A stretch of DNA of 64,000 nt. Source: Nitrospira sp. GTDB lineage: Bacteria; Nitrospirota; Nitrospiria; Nitrospirales; Nitrospiraceae. The DNA lies in contig CP060499.1 in the NCBI GenBank assembly GCA_024760525.1, forward strand, positions 186,001-250,000, in the 5' to 3' direction. A program made the position numbers and the translations under genes. Below are positions 1-8,267 of the stretch, in pieces (position 1 is the stretch's first letter; every line of letters begins with the position of its first letter). The notes below the pieces were generated by a model. That model was not told the DNA's origin and ran no database searches. It was given only the letters and a program-made list of their open reading frames with translations.

Positions 1-327
1 AGTTTATTTGTCTGGGAACAGCCGATTGATCAGGCCCGCACCGTGACGTTCACCGTGATGGTCGTTACGCAACTGGTGCACGCCTTCAATTGCCGGAGTG
101 ATCGCTGGTCGCTTTTTCGGCTTGGGCTGGCCACCAACCATTCCCTCGTGCTCGCGTTCTTCGTATCGCTAGGCGCTCAACTGGCCATCCTCACCATTCC
201 GGCTGCCGCGCCGATTTTCAAAATCGCTCCGGTACCCCTCGAATCTTGGGAACTGATGGTCTCCATGGGGCTGCTCACCTTGGTCGCGATGGAAGCAGTT
301 AAGTGGTGGAAACAGCGAGTGAAATAG
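1..327 (+). CDS. C-terminal fragment of a P-type cation-transporting ATPase (5' end outside window)
   Basis: The reading frame is open from the first base and ends at TAG 325-327, giving about 108 residues. The peptide holds several hydrophobic membrane segments separated by short polar loops, and the stretch around VMVVTQLVHAFNCRSD is typical of the C-terminal transmembrane domain (Cation_ATPase_C) of P2-type ATPases, which pump Ca2+ or monovalent cations. The catalytic domains (DKTGT, TGES) lie upstream and cannot be seen, so substrate cannot be judged. It is a separate gene from the two complete P-type ATPases further on, making three such pumps in one window. Confidence 0.8.
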   Translation, partial: SLFVWEQPIDQARTVTFTVMVVTQLVHAFNCRSDRWSLFRLGLATNHSLVLAFFVSLGAQLAILTIPAAAPIFKIAPVPLESWELMVSMGLLTLVAMEAVKWWKQRVK

Positions 328-817
328 CCCCTATCAACTGGTTAGATGAGGATGAGCAGGTGCTTTCCCGAGTTCAACCCTTCCGATCTACCTAGTCTCT
401 TCCAAGCAGACTGTAGGGAAGTGAAAACGGTTCTTCAGAGGCCGCCTGGTCAGACTGACACGGATTCACTGACAAACATGGGTTTATGAATCTCCACGGT
501 GAGTGGCCCGGATGGTGCAGGAATTCAGGATGTAGGATGAGGGGGTGGGATATGAGTAATACCGGTTCCAAGTCAGACACCAGCCATCCATCGGCAAACG
601 AAGGGGATTGAATAAAGCCGAAATAATGGATTACTGTTAAGGCGAGATGTTTATCTGAAAGTCGGCAAACAATACTTAATCTACCAAGACTTCGGCGTTC
701 AGAACAACGGACAAAACTATCGAGTGAGACAGAATATTTGTCCAGTGTTCTCCCGATGTCGGTCGAGGCACAATAGGCGAGACAAGAATGCATAATACGC
801 TCAGTAAGGGCCAAGCG
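328..817. other. Intergenic stretch, no supported gene
   Basis: About 490 bases between the ATPase tail and the next gene. A minus-strand frame is open through much of it, but it has no ribosome binding site, no recognisable motif and a composition rich in Ser, His, Leu and Pro that suggests chance. A 19-codon plus-strand frame beginning after GGGGGTGGGAT near 552 is too short to defend. No tRNA, terminator with U-run or long repeat was found. It may hold the promoter for the gene at 818. Confidence 0.5.
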
Positions 818-1654
818 ATGGCTGATCGTACGGCAACGGTGAGCCGCCTGGAAGAGGTGGTATCGACGTCGGATGAGTTCGATCAGGTCGTTTCACAAGC
901 GTTACCGAGTTTGTTGGATCGAGCGACGAGTTATACGAAGCGGTTCCTACGGGAAACCGGCCAGTGGAATGACGACATCGAGCACGAAAAATTCGCGTTG
1001 CGTTGGGGTTCGGAATACCTTGAACGTTTTCTTGTCTGTGGACGCAGCGAAGTTCCATGCCGGCCGTTGTTCCTGTTCGACTCATTGGTGGCCAAGCAGC
1101 ACAGCAAACCGGAACCGTTTTGTTATCACCCGGATTTACTGAGGCCGCTCGGCCGGTTTCTCGACGGGCTTGTCGCGCGGGCGGTCATCAGCCGTGACGC
1201 CCTTATCGCGTTGTATCGCCACTGTTACGGGTGGGGTGCAGGGGAAGTGATTGCGGTCACCGGACTGAATGGGTTGGAAAGCCAACGTATCTATAAGAAC
1301 TTCCGGCGCTGGCGTGAGAGCGGCTGGCAGCGTACGATGAATGAGGTGGGTCTGACCAAGACAGAGTTAACTGAGTTGAGTACCCAGCAGCAGCGCCATC
1401 GTCAACGATTCAACAGTGAGGCTGAACGGCTCATCCGGGTTGCCCAGGCACATTACCGAAAAAGTGAGCCGGATCATTACCCCTGCCTCTCACGGTCTCA
1501 ATGGGGAGAGATGTTCACTCAAGGGTATGGGTGTGATTACCGGATTTGGCATCTCGCGCTTTGTCTGGATTGCATGCAAGCGGCCTGGGGACTTGGGGTC
1601 AATGGATCGTTGAGCGGAGAAAAGCCACGTCTGGAATTGCAAGTTCGGCCGTAA
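818..1654 (+). CDS. Hypothetical protein with a possible helix-turn-helix segment
   Basis: 278 residues if started at the ATG at 818, which has TAAGGG seven bases upstream; an in-frame ATG at 788 lacks a binding site. I do not recognise the family. The protein is soluble, rich in Arg, Trp and aromatic residues. The central part, from about residue 125 to 165, reads as two helices around GWGAGEVIAVTGLNGLESQR, which resembles the region-4 helix-turn-helix of sigma-like or other DNA-binding proteins; this is inference from pattern only. The stop codon overlaps the ribosome binding site of the next gene (AAGGAGG at 1653-1659), so the two are translated from one message and probably work together. 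Confidence 0.6.
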   Translation: MADRTATVSRLEEVVSTSDEFDQVVSQALPSLLDRATSYTKRFLRETGQWNDDIEHEKFALRWGSEYLERFLVCGRSEVPCRPLFLFDSLVAKQHSKPEPFCYHPDLLRPLGRFLDGLVARAVISRDALIALYRHCYGWGAGEVIAVTGLNGLESQRIYKNFRRWRESGWQRTMNEVGLTKTELTELSTQQQRHRQRFNSEAERLIRVAQAHYRKSEPDHYPCLSRSQWGEMFTQGYGCDYRIWHLALCLDCMQAAWGLGVNGSLSGEKPRLELQVRP

Positions 1655-1663
1655 GGAGGCTCT

Positions 1664-2923
1664 ATGAGTCACGAAGAGGATGTAGAAGTCTATCGATCAC
1701 AACTCCTTGAGTCGCTGAACAGTCGCCCCAGCCGCTCTACCCGCGACACATCGGATCCAATCCAAGTATATGTCAACGAGCGGCGTGTCGGGGTGCTTGA
1801 GGGTGCGAACATCGGTGCGACGCTGCACGTGCAGAGTCTTGAACGTATCGAGACAGTCCAGCTTCGGACCGAGGAAGGATCGCTCCTAGGCGGACTTGCC
1901 GCCCCTGAATATGGGTTCAGAACGGATCGTGTTCGGCTGTCTTCCGATGTCGTCGAACTGTGTGTTCATAATACGGCCCAAGGGGGATCACTCAGCGCAG
2001 TGTTTGTTCCCGCGCCAAGTTTCTGGAGTCAGGCCTGGAAGGGCTTCGCTGCTGTTGTCGATACGTTGGCGGTCCGTCGTTCGAATGCCACCGTCGCGCC
2101 GGGTATGCGCAATCTCGCCTTCGCACAAGTGGTACTCGTGATCCTCATCGGCGGATTAGTCACAGACCGAATGACAGGGTGGATGACTCCAGAGCAAGTC
2201 TCAATGCCGGTCGCCCAAGAAGAGGTCTCGCCACCTGCGTCACTTGCTCAAGTGGCAAAACTCGAACAGCAATTGGATGAGCTTGCGCGAATGCAAGCAA
2301 AAGTCGGAGAAGCCCTTGGCTCTCACCAGAAAGGCATGGCGCAACTGCAGCAAGCCATGGTCAAACTCTCGTCGACGCAGGACTCCGTCGAGTCCAGCGT
2401 GCTGACCGTCAGACAGGAATTGGAAAGGCAGCAGGCAACAAGCCGGGAAGTCGAGCGCGTGGTGCACCAGCCCTCGAACAAGGCACAAATGAGACATGGA
2501 CAGATCGAAGCAGCCATTCGAACCCTCACCGTCGACAATGACCGGCTATCCAAGGAAGTCGCCGGGCTGGAACAGTACAATCAAGACCTGAAAAACAAGT
2601 TGCTTGCGGCTGGCCTCGGTGCTTCGAAAGGCTCCGATGTGAATCCGGACAAGCTATTGGCTCGGCAAGCTGAGGTGATGCAACCGGCCCAACAGGCGGT
2701 ACAGAATGGTCAATCGCAACCGTTTCTCTTCTGGGTCACCTTCAGTGAGGGAACCAGTCAGGAAAGCATTGACCAATGGTTGAATGAAATGAAGGGCCAT
2801 AAAGGAGCAGTGAACGAAGGTTGGCAGGAAGTACGGATCGTTCCACCGGCAGTCCCGCCCGATCGATTCTTGGAGCAGATCAGAGGGGAAAAAATCGTAA
2901 AGGCTGCGCGGATCACCCAGTAG
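1664..2923 (+). CDS. Hypothetical single-pass membrane protein with coiled coil
   Basis: 419 residues, started at ATG 1664 with a strong AAGGAGG four bases upstream. Residues 1-145 form a soluble N-terminal domain with beta-rich sequence; residues about 150-168 are one hydrophobic membrane span; residues about 195-310 are a long Gln/Glu/Lys-rich coiled coil; the last 80 residues form another small globular domain. No signal peptide precedes the span, so the N-terminus should be cytoplasmic and the coiled coil periplasmic. The domain order recalls membrane-anchored sensors or anti-sigma-type proteins, but nothing diagnostic is visible. It is translationally close to the HTH-like gene upstream, which makes a regulator plus membrane partner a reasonable guess. 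Confidence 0.6.
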   Translation: MSHEEDVEVYRSQLLESLNSRPSRSTRDTSDPIQVYVNERRVGVLEGANIGATLHVQSLERIETVQLRTEEGSLLGGLAAPEYGFRTDRVRLSSDVVELCVHNTAQGGSLSAVFVPAPSFWSQAWKGFAAVVDTLAVRRSNATVAPGMRNLAFAQVVLVILIGGLVTDRMTGWMTPEQVSMPVAQEEVSPPASLAQVAKLEQQLDELARMQAKVGEALGSHQKGMAQLQQAMVKLSSTQDSVESSVLTVRQELERQQATSREVERVVHQPSNKAQMRHGQIEAAIRTLTVDNDRLSKEVAGLEQYNQDLKNKLLAAGLGASKGSDVNPDKLLARQAEVMQPAQQAVQNGQSQPFLFWVTFSEGTSQESIDQWLNEMKGHKGAVNEGWQEVRIVPPAVPPDRFLEQIRGEKIVKAARITQ

Positions 2924-3285
2924 TTGTAGGCTCCGCGAAGGGATGTGCACCTGCATCAGCGCATCGAACTTGATGCGCTGGAAAGACGGGAGTGGTCGTG
3001 TATCGTATATCCAATCGACAAGTCAAGCGCGCTCGAATGGACATATTCCGGTTTGTTGGGGAGATTTTGTCCGTTGAGTCGGAGACGGTCCGATCAGTAG
3101 CATGACGATGGAAGTTATGAGTTGACGAGTGAGAAGTTCCACGAACGGCTAATGGAATCGACGGAAAGACCACAATTTCGACCTCCAGCCGATTCTAGAG
3201 TGGGCACTATCAAAGAACAGCTCCTATAAGTACCAACAAGCTGACGACTCAAGGAAGCAGTCGATCACGAGGAGAAAGGAATATC
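2924..3285. other. Intergenic stretch before the glycosyltransferase operon
   Basis: About 360 bases. It contains one clear hairpin (2957-2980, listed separately) and otherwise no open frame with a ribosome binding site. The promoter for the plus-strand gene run beginning at 3286 should lie in the right half, but no convincing -35/-10 pair was identified. Confidence 0.45.
2957..2980 (+). terminator. Perfect 9-bp stem-loop downstream of the coiled-coil gene
   Basis: CAGCGCATC at 2957-2965 pairs exactly with GATGCGCTG at 2972-2980 around a six-base loop, 34 bases after the stop codon. There is no U-run after the stem (GAAAGACGGG follows), so if it ends transcription it would be a weak or factor-dependent terminator, or an RNA 3'-end stabiliser. 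Confidence 0.4.
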
Positions 3286-4401
3286 ATGAGAATCGCACAA
3301 GTCGCCCCGCTTTGGGAAAGTGTCCCGCCTAAGCTCTATGGGGGAACCGAACGGATCGTGTCGTACATCACGGAAGAGTTGGTTGCCATGGGTCATGACG
3401 TCACACTGTTTGCCAGCGGTGACTCAGAAACCGCCGCACGCCTCGAAGCGATTTGCCCGCAAGCGCTCCGCTTGAATACCGGTATCTTCAACCGAGACGC
3501 TCCGTTGATGATGCTGCAGGAGCGGGCCCTTGGAGCGACCGTCGACTTCGACATTATCCATTCACATCTTGATTTCATCGGATTCCCGTTAGCCCGGAGA
3601 AATACCGTTCCGGTCGTGACGACGTTGCATGGTCGCCTGGACCTTCCCGAGTTGGTCCCGGTCTTCCGTGAGTTTTCTGAAATGCCTTTGGTGTCCATAT
3701 CCGATGCTCAGCGCCGTCCGCTTCCCTGGGCGAACTGGGCCGGGACCGTTCATCATGGCCTCCCACGAAACCTGTACACGTTTCATCCACAAGCCCAAGG
3801 ATATTTGGCGTTTCTGGGGCGGATCTCTCCGGAGAAACGTCCGGACCAGGCGATCGAAATCGCTAAACGCGCGGGCCTTCCACTGCGCATCGCGGCAAAA
3901 GTAGATCCCGCCGACCAGAACTACTTCGAAGCTGAAATTGAACCGTTGCTCAATCATCCCTTGATCGAGTTTATCGGGGAGATTTCCGATGCAGAGAAGG
4001 ATGAGTTCATCGGCAATGCCATGGCGCTGGTGTGTCCCTACGATTGGCCGGAGCCCTTTGGGTTGGTATTGATCGAAGCCCTCGCCTGCGGAACCCCGGT
4101 GCTAGCTTATCGGCGTGGGTCGATCCCGGAAATCATCAATCATGGGGTCACCGGCTTTATTTGTGAGACCGTGTCGGAGATGGTGGATGCGGTCGGTCAG
4201 GTTGCCCTCATTGACCGGGGGCAGTGCCGGGCGGCATTTGACGAACGATTTGCGGCGGATCGGATGGCGCGTGACTATGTGGCCCTGTATGAGCGCCTTC
4301 TCGAAGACGGAAATGTTCAAACTGCGCACGCCTTCGCGTCCGGGCAGCTGAATAATGGAAGTTTCAAGACAGAACAGCATCAAATTCTTGGGCGAGGGTG
4401 A
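3286..4401 (+). CDS. Glycosyltransferase family 4 protein
   Basis: 371 residues; ATG preceded by GGAGAAAGGA. The N-terminal half shows a GT-B fold start (MRIAQVAPLW, then GGTERIV at about 19-25), and the C-terminal half carries the GT4 donor-site signature: EPFGLVLIE with the EX7E pair E256/E264, followed by ACGTPVLAYRRGSIPEII. Such retaining enzymes move a sugar from a nucleotide donor to a glycan or small acceptor; the acceptor is not predictable here. The gene starts a plus-strand run that includes two MFS transporters, a BON-domain secreted protein and a glucosidase-type enzyme at 8268; GT4 enzymes of this type are often found near amylo-alpha-1,6-glucosidase homologues, hinting at synthesis or turnover of an alpha-glucan-like product. 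The next gene starts one base after its stop. Confidence 0.85.
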   Translation: MRIAQVAPLWESVPPKLYGGTERIVSYITEELVAMGHDVTLFASGDSETAARLEAICPQALRLNTGIFNRDAPLMMLQERALGATVDFDIIHSHLDFIGFPLARRNTVPVVTTLHGRLDLPELVPVFREFSEMPLVSISDAQRRPLPWANWAGTVHHGLPRNLYTFHPQAQGYLAFLGRISPEKRPDQAIEIAKRAGLPLRIAAKVDPADQNYFEAEIEPLLNHPLIEFIGEISDAEKDEFIGNAMALVCPYDWPEPFGLVLIEALACGTPVLAYRRGSIPEIINHGVTGFICETVSEMVDAVGQVALIDRGQCRAAFDERFAADRMARDYVALYERLLEDGNVQTAHAFASGQLNNGSFKTEQHQILGRG

Positions 4402-4402
4402 C

Positions 4403-5722
4403 ATGTCTGACGTAGCAGTTGAGGCGCCGGCGACTTCCTCCACTCCGAGCCGTGCTCGAGGCTGGGAATTAGTCAAAACCAGAGACTTCGGCTTTTTGTT
4501 CGCGGGCCAGACGATCTCGCAGATCGGCGACAGTCTCAACAAGGTGGCGCTGCTGTGGTTTGTGTACGAGATGACCGGATCCGCCCTCAAGATGGTGGTG
4601 GTGGGACTCCTTCAAACCTTGCCCCCGTTGCTGTTTGGGCCGTTGATCGGTGTCTATCTGGATCGCGTCCGAAAGAAGCCGGTTATGATCTGGGTCGATC
4701 TTCTTCGAACCCTGATGGTGCTCCTGATCCCTGTGCTCTATGCAATGGACGCCTTGACTCTCGATCGGCTCTACGTCCTTGTATTTGCAACCGCAATCTT
4801 TTCCACCGTCTTTGGGCCGGCCTTGACCTCTGCAGTACCCCTCATTGTGCCCAAGGATCGGCTTATCGCCGCCAACGCGCTCATGCAAACGACGACCAAC
4901 GTCGGGCTTCTTGTAGGGCCTGCCGTCAGCGGTCTCGGGATCGCGCTCATGGGAGCGCAAAATGTGCTCTATGCCGACGCCGCGACGTTCTTCATCTCTG
5001 CACTGTGCTTGTTCCCCGTCCGCATGCACGAAACGCTCGACCACCTGCGTACGGCAAGCAAAGGATTGACCGAAGGTATCACGAGCGATCTGCTGGCGGG
5101 TTTCCGCTTCGTGTTCGTCGAACAGAAGACCGTCACGCTCCTCATGTTGACGGCGACTCTCTACAGCGTCGGCATCAGTGCGTTCATTTTCTTACTGCCA
5201 GTCTTTGCGAAGGACGTGCTGGGAGTGGGTCCGATCCAACTTGGATGGCTGTGGTCGGCGCTCGGCGTCGGGATGTTGCTCGCGTCCCTCGGTCTCACAT
5301 CGATCACGCAGGGCGACGTACCATGGCGTCTGCGATTCATGTCCGGCGCGTTGGCGGTCGGCGGCCTTGCCGTGGCTGCGCTTGGTTTTCTTGAAGCCCC
5401 TGTCGTTGCCGGAGCCCTGATCGCGGTGATAGGTGGCAGTACCGCCATGTTTACACCGTTGGTTTGGACGATGCTTCAAGAATTGACACCCTCACATCTC
5501 CTCGGTCGAGTCTTCACAAGCTTCGCAACGGGAGGCATGGCGTCATCAATGGCCGGAATGGCTGGATTTGGATGGGCTGCCGATACGATCGGTCCTGCCG
5601 CCAGCTTAGGAGGAATCAGCCTCATTCTGCTCATGACGGCTGCCACCGCATGGTTGTTCAGCTTCTACAAGTCGCATGCACGAGTTTTGGCAGCTTCCCC
5701 GTCCGGCACCTTTGCCTCCTAA
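4403..5722 (+). CDS. MFS transporter (first of two paralogues)
   Basis: 439 residues from the ATG at 4403, which has GCGAGGG just upstream and lies one base after the stop of the glycosyltransferase; an in-frame ATG at 4355 would overlap that gene. About 12 hydrophobic segments are visible. The N-terminal half shows the MFS_3/EntS-like pattern: RDFGFLFAGQTISQIGDS, then LLFGPLIGVYLDRVRKKPVM, the loop 2-3 motif of drug and siderophore exporters. It probably exports a small molecule by proton antiport; substrate unknown. It is closely similar along its length to the MFS protein at 6966, so the pair arose by duplication with a BON-domain gene between the copies. Confidence 0.8.
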   Translation: MSDVAVEAPATSSTPSRARGWELVKTRDFGFLFAGQTISQIGDSLNKVALLWFVYEMTGSALKMVVVGLLQTLPPLLFGPLIGVYLDRVRKKPVMIWVDLLRTLMVLLIPVLYAMDALTLDRLYVLVFATAIFSTVFGPALTSAVPLIVPKDRLIAANALMQTTTNVGLLVGPAVSGLGIALMGAQNVLYADAATFFISALCLFPVRMHETLDHLRTASKGLTEGITSDLLAGFRFVFVEQKTVTLLMLTATLYSVGISAFIFLLPVFAKDVLGVGPIQLGWLWSALGVGMLLASLGLTSITQGDVPWRLRFMSGALAVGGLAVAALGFLEAPVVAGALIAVIGGSTAMFTPLVWTMLQELTPSHLLGRVFTSFATGGMASSMAGMAGFGWAADTIGPAASLGGISLILLMTAATAWLFSFYKSHARVLAASPSGTFAS

Positions 5723-5756
5723 CCAAACGCCGCGCAATCGCAAACACCTGCTTAAC

Positions 5757-5820
5757 GGCCTGTTCGAAAAACACTTCTGAACCTCCAGTAACATCGGGGG
5801 CAAGGAATTCCGAGCAGGCC
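5757..5820. other. Imperfect inverted repeat in the gap before the BON gene
   Basis: GGCCTGTTCG at 5757-5766 faces CGAGCAGGCC at 5811-5820, ten pairs with one G-U, enclosing about 44 bases. It lies between the first MFS gene and the BON-domain gene. It could end the upstream transcript or fold the leader of the next one; no U-run follows. The rest of the 5723-5931 gap shows nothing else. Confidence 0.3.
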
Positions 5821-5931
5821 CCTGATCATCCCCGGGGCTCTCGTGCCGTGCGAGGATGACAGAAGATAGACGGCGAGTTACAATGCCTGAGTAAACTCTG
5901 AGGAACGAGGTTCGCAAGGAGGATCCGTGCG

Positions 5932-6966
5932 ATGAGCAAGTCGTCACGAGCAGTGATTATTCTGAGCCTGAGCCTGTTCTTGATTGGACCGATGGGTGCG
6001 TGCCCCGCGTTCTCTGAATCTCAGGAAAAGGAGGGTGCGCCGGATAAACCCGCTTCGCGTCCGCCACAGGCTCCGGCGGCTTCCGACAATCAGCCCGCTC
6101 CTTCCAAACCATCAACGGAACCCAAGGCGCAATCTCAACCTGCTCCTCCGAAAGGTGATTCGTCGGCCGATCACAAAGAGGTGACGTCGGACAAACCCGC
6201 TTCGCGACCGCCACAGTCTCCGGCAACCTCCGACGGTCAGCCCGTTCCTCCCAAACTTTCAACGGAACCCAAGGCGCAGTCTCAACCTACTCCGAAGGGT
6301 GATTCGTCGACGGATCATAAAGAGGTGACGCCGGACAAACCCGCTTCGCGTCCGGCACATCCTCCCGCCGCTGCCGACAGTCAAGCCGCTCCGCACAAGC
6401 CTACTGAAGCCAAGCCACAAACCCAACCTGCTCCTGCCGTGAAGGCCGATCCACCGCCTGACAAGGAGAAAGATCTCACTGAGACGAAGGAAAAAGAACC
6501 CGTCGTCAAGAAGCCGCTGGGATCACTGATCCTGTCCGTCAAACTGGCTCTGATGGGTGATTCACGGCTGTTCCGCTACGAGATTGAAGTGGAAGACGAT
6601 CAGCAAACGATTACCCTGACAGGGCGTATCTGCAGCGAAGAGGAGAAAGCCGTTGCGACGGAGGTTGCACAGACGGTTCACGGCGTCAAGGCTGTCGTCA
6701 ACAAGCTTTCTTTGGAGAAGGACCTGGCGAAAGCGTTGGTGAAGAAGCAGGATGAAATCCTCACCTCCATGGTCAAAGAACGTTTCGCCAAAAGTGCCAC
6801 GTTGAAAGCTGCGAACTTCGAGGTGAAGACGGAGGAGGGCGTCGTTCAGCTCAATGGGACGGTGCGCTTCCAAGTTATTGCGTTGGAGGCGGCTGAGGCT
6901 GCCCGTCAGGTTCCGGGAGTTCGAGCGGTCAACACCGACAAGATTCGGCTGGAGGGTGAGAGCTGA
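5932..6966 (+). CDS. Secreted BON-domain protein with Pro-rich tandem repeats
   Basis: 344 residues. AAGGAGG lies upstream of the ATG. An N-terminal signal peptide (KSSRAVIILSLSLFLIGP, cleavage probably after about residue 25-30) sends it to the periplasm. Residues 38 to about 180 are a low-complexity linker made of two full and one partial copy of a 48-49-residue unit rich in Pro, Ala, Ser, Lys and Gln. The last 145 residues hold two BON domains (first around IEVEDDQQTITLTGRI, second around FEVKTEEGVVQLNGTV), small folds that bind phospholipid or act as envelope adaptors, as in OsmY. The linker would let the BON pair reach across the periplasm. The stop overlaps the next start by one base (TGATG), so it is coupled to the MFS gene at 6966. 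Confidence 0.8.
   Translation: MSKSSRAVIILSLSLFLIGPMGACPAFSESQEKEGAPDKPASRPPQAPAASDNQPAPSKPSTEPKAQSQPAPPKGDSSADHKEVTSDKPASRPPQSPATSDGQPVPPKLSTEPKAQSQPTPKGDSSTDHKEVTPDKPASRPAHPPAAADSQAAPHKPTEAKPQTQPAPAVKADPPPDKEKDLTETKEKEPVVKKPLGSLILSVKLALMGDSRLFRYEIEVEDDQQTITLTGRICSEEEKAVATEVAQTVHGVKAVVNKLSLEKDLAKALVKKQDEILTSMVKERFAKSATLKAANFEVKTEEGVVQLNGTVRFQVIALEAAEAARQVPGVRAVNTDKIRLEGES
6043..6334 (+). repeat. In-frame tandem repeats inside the BON gene
   Basis: Two consecutive units of 147 and 144 bases, each beginning GACAAACCCGCTTCGCG (GATAAA in the first), followed by a third, more diverged partial copy to about 6450. Unit length is a multiple of three, so copy number can change without breaking the frame. 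Confidence 0.75.
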
Positions 6967-8252
6967 TGCAGGGCCGCTCCGGCCCCTTGTCCTGCTCTCC
7001 CACGACAGCGGAGAAATCAGAGCACACCTCGGTCGAATATCGTCCGCTGCTTCTGACTCGTGATTTCGGACTTGTCTGGTCCGGACAACTCATCTCTCAA
7101 GTCGGCGACGGCATCTCCAAACTGGCCCTTCTGTGGTTCGTTTATGCCGTTACCGGATCCCCGCTCAAGACTTCAATCATCGGTCTTTTGCAGACGATTC
7201 CTCCGATCGTGCTGGGCCCGATCATCGGGGTGTATGTCGATCGCCTTCCGAAAAAGCTCCTGCTGATCAGCAGCGACTTGCTGCGCGCATTGCTGATCGG
7301 GTTGATTCCTTGCCTCATTCCTGTTGAATCCTTTACGGTCTCAGTACTCTATGTGCTGGTTCTGTTGCACGCGATTGCAACGGCGGTGTTCGGACCCGCC
7401 CTCACCGCGGCGGTGCCGGCGTTCGTCCCAAAGAAGCAATTCACGGCGGCCAATGCCCTCCTCCAAGGCACCACGAGTCTCGGCATTGTGTTCGGTCCTG
7501 CGCTCAGCGGGTTGGGTATTGCCGCGTATGGATCTCAAGAAGTCTTATGCATCAACGCCGCGACCTACATCATTTCGGCGGCGTGCCTTGCGCTGGTTCG
7601 TTTCGGCACCCCTGTCACAAGTACGCCTTCTCTTGCGTCGAAGCCGACAATGCTGCAGGATCTGGTCGAGGGGTTTCGCTACAGTGTGGTCACCCAGCCA
7701 AAGCTGTTGCTATTAACCGGCACCGCAGCTCTCTACACGTTCGGCACCAGTGCGCTGACCGCGCTGTTCCCTGTATTTGCGCGAAAAATGCTCGGGCTGG
7801 GTCCGATCGAGGTCGGATATCTCTGGTCGGCGCTCGGTGTCGGATTGTTGCTCACGTCGATCGGACTGCTCTGGGTGACCGACTGGAGAGTCAAGGATCG
7901 CATGCGGCTGATTATGGGCACGAGTGTCTTGAGCGGCGCCGCCCTCTGCGCCTTGACCTTGACGCTCGATCCCTATGTCGCCGGCTTTCTCATGGGACTG
8001 ATCGGCTGTGGAATGGGTGCCTTTACCCCGATTGCTTGGGGCATCATCCAGGAGCTGACGCCGGGTCAGATGGTCGGGCGAGTCTTGGGACTTTATGGAA
8101 CCGGTGCCATGACCGCCGCTATCGGCGGGATCTCCGCGTTCGGATGGATCATGGAACAACAAGGCCCTGAAACCGGTGTGCTTGGGATCGGCCTTGTTCT
8201 GATGGTGACGGCGCTGGTTGCCACGCGAATGAGTCGAGCGAGCGCCGGATAG
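6966..8252 (+). CDS. MFS transporter (second paralogue)
   Basis: 428 residues; start ATG shares its A with the stop of the BON gene, which implies translational coupling. About 12 membrane spans. The N-terminal segment TRDFGLVWSGQLISQVGDG and the loop GPIIGVYVDRLPKKLL match the first MFS copy at 4403 almost position for position, so these are recent paralogues within the exporter branch of the MFS (MFS_3-like). Function is presumably efflux of a small molecule. Two copies in one operon may mean two substrates or a heteromeric arrangement, though MFS proteins usually act alone. The first 20-25 residues are polar and not conserved with the other copy, so an internal start is possible. Confidence 0.8.
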   Translation: MQGRSGPLSCSPTTAEKSEHTSVEYRPLLLTRDFGLVWSGQLISQVGDGISKLALLWFVYAVTGSPLKTSIIGLLQTIPPIVLGPIIGVYVDRLPKKLLLISSDLLRALLIGLIPCLIPVESFTVSVLYVLVLLHAIATAVFGPALTAAVPAFVPKKQFTAANALLQGTTSLGIVFGPALSGLGIAAYGSQEVLCINAATYIISAACLALVRFGTPVTSTPSLASKPTMLQDLVEGFRYSVVTQPKLLLLTGTAALYTFGTSALTALFPVFARKMLGLGPIEVGYLWSALGVGLLLTSIGLLWVTDWRVKDRMRLIMGTSVLSGAALCALTLTLDPYVAGFLMGLIGCGMGAFTPIAWGIIQELTPGQMVGRVLGLYGTGAMTAAIGGISAFGWIMEQQGPETGVLGIGLVLMVTALVATRMSRASAG

Positions 8253-8267
8253 TAAAGGGAACCATTC

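Noticed and set aside
392..814. Minus-strand open frame of 140 codons before the first complete gene
   Set aside because: No ribosome binding site, no motif, Ser/His/Leu/Pro-rich composition, and it would overlap the next gene; judged chance.
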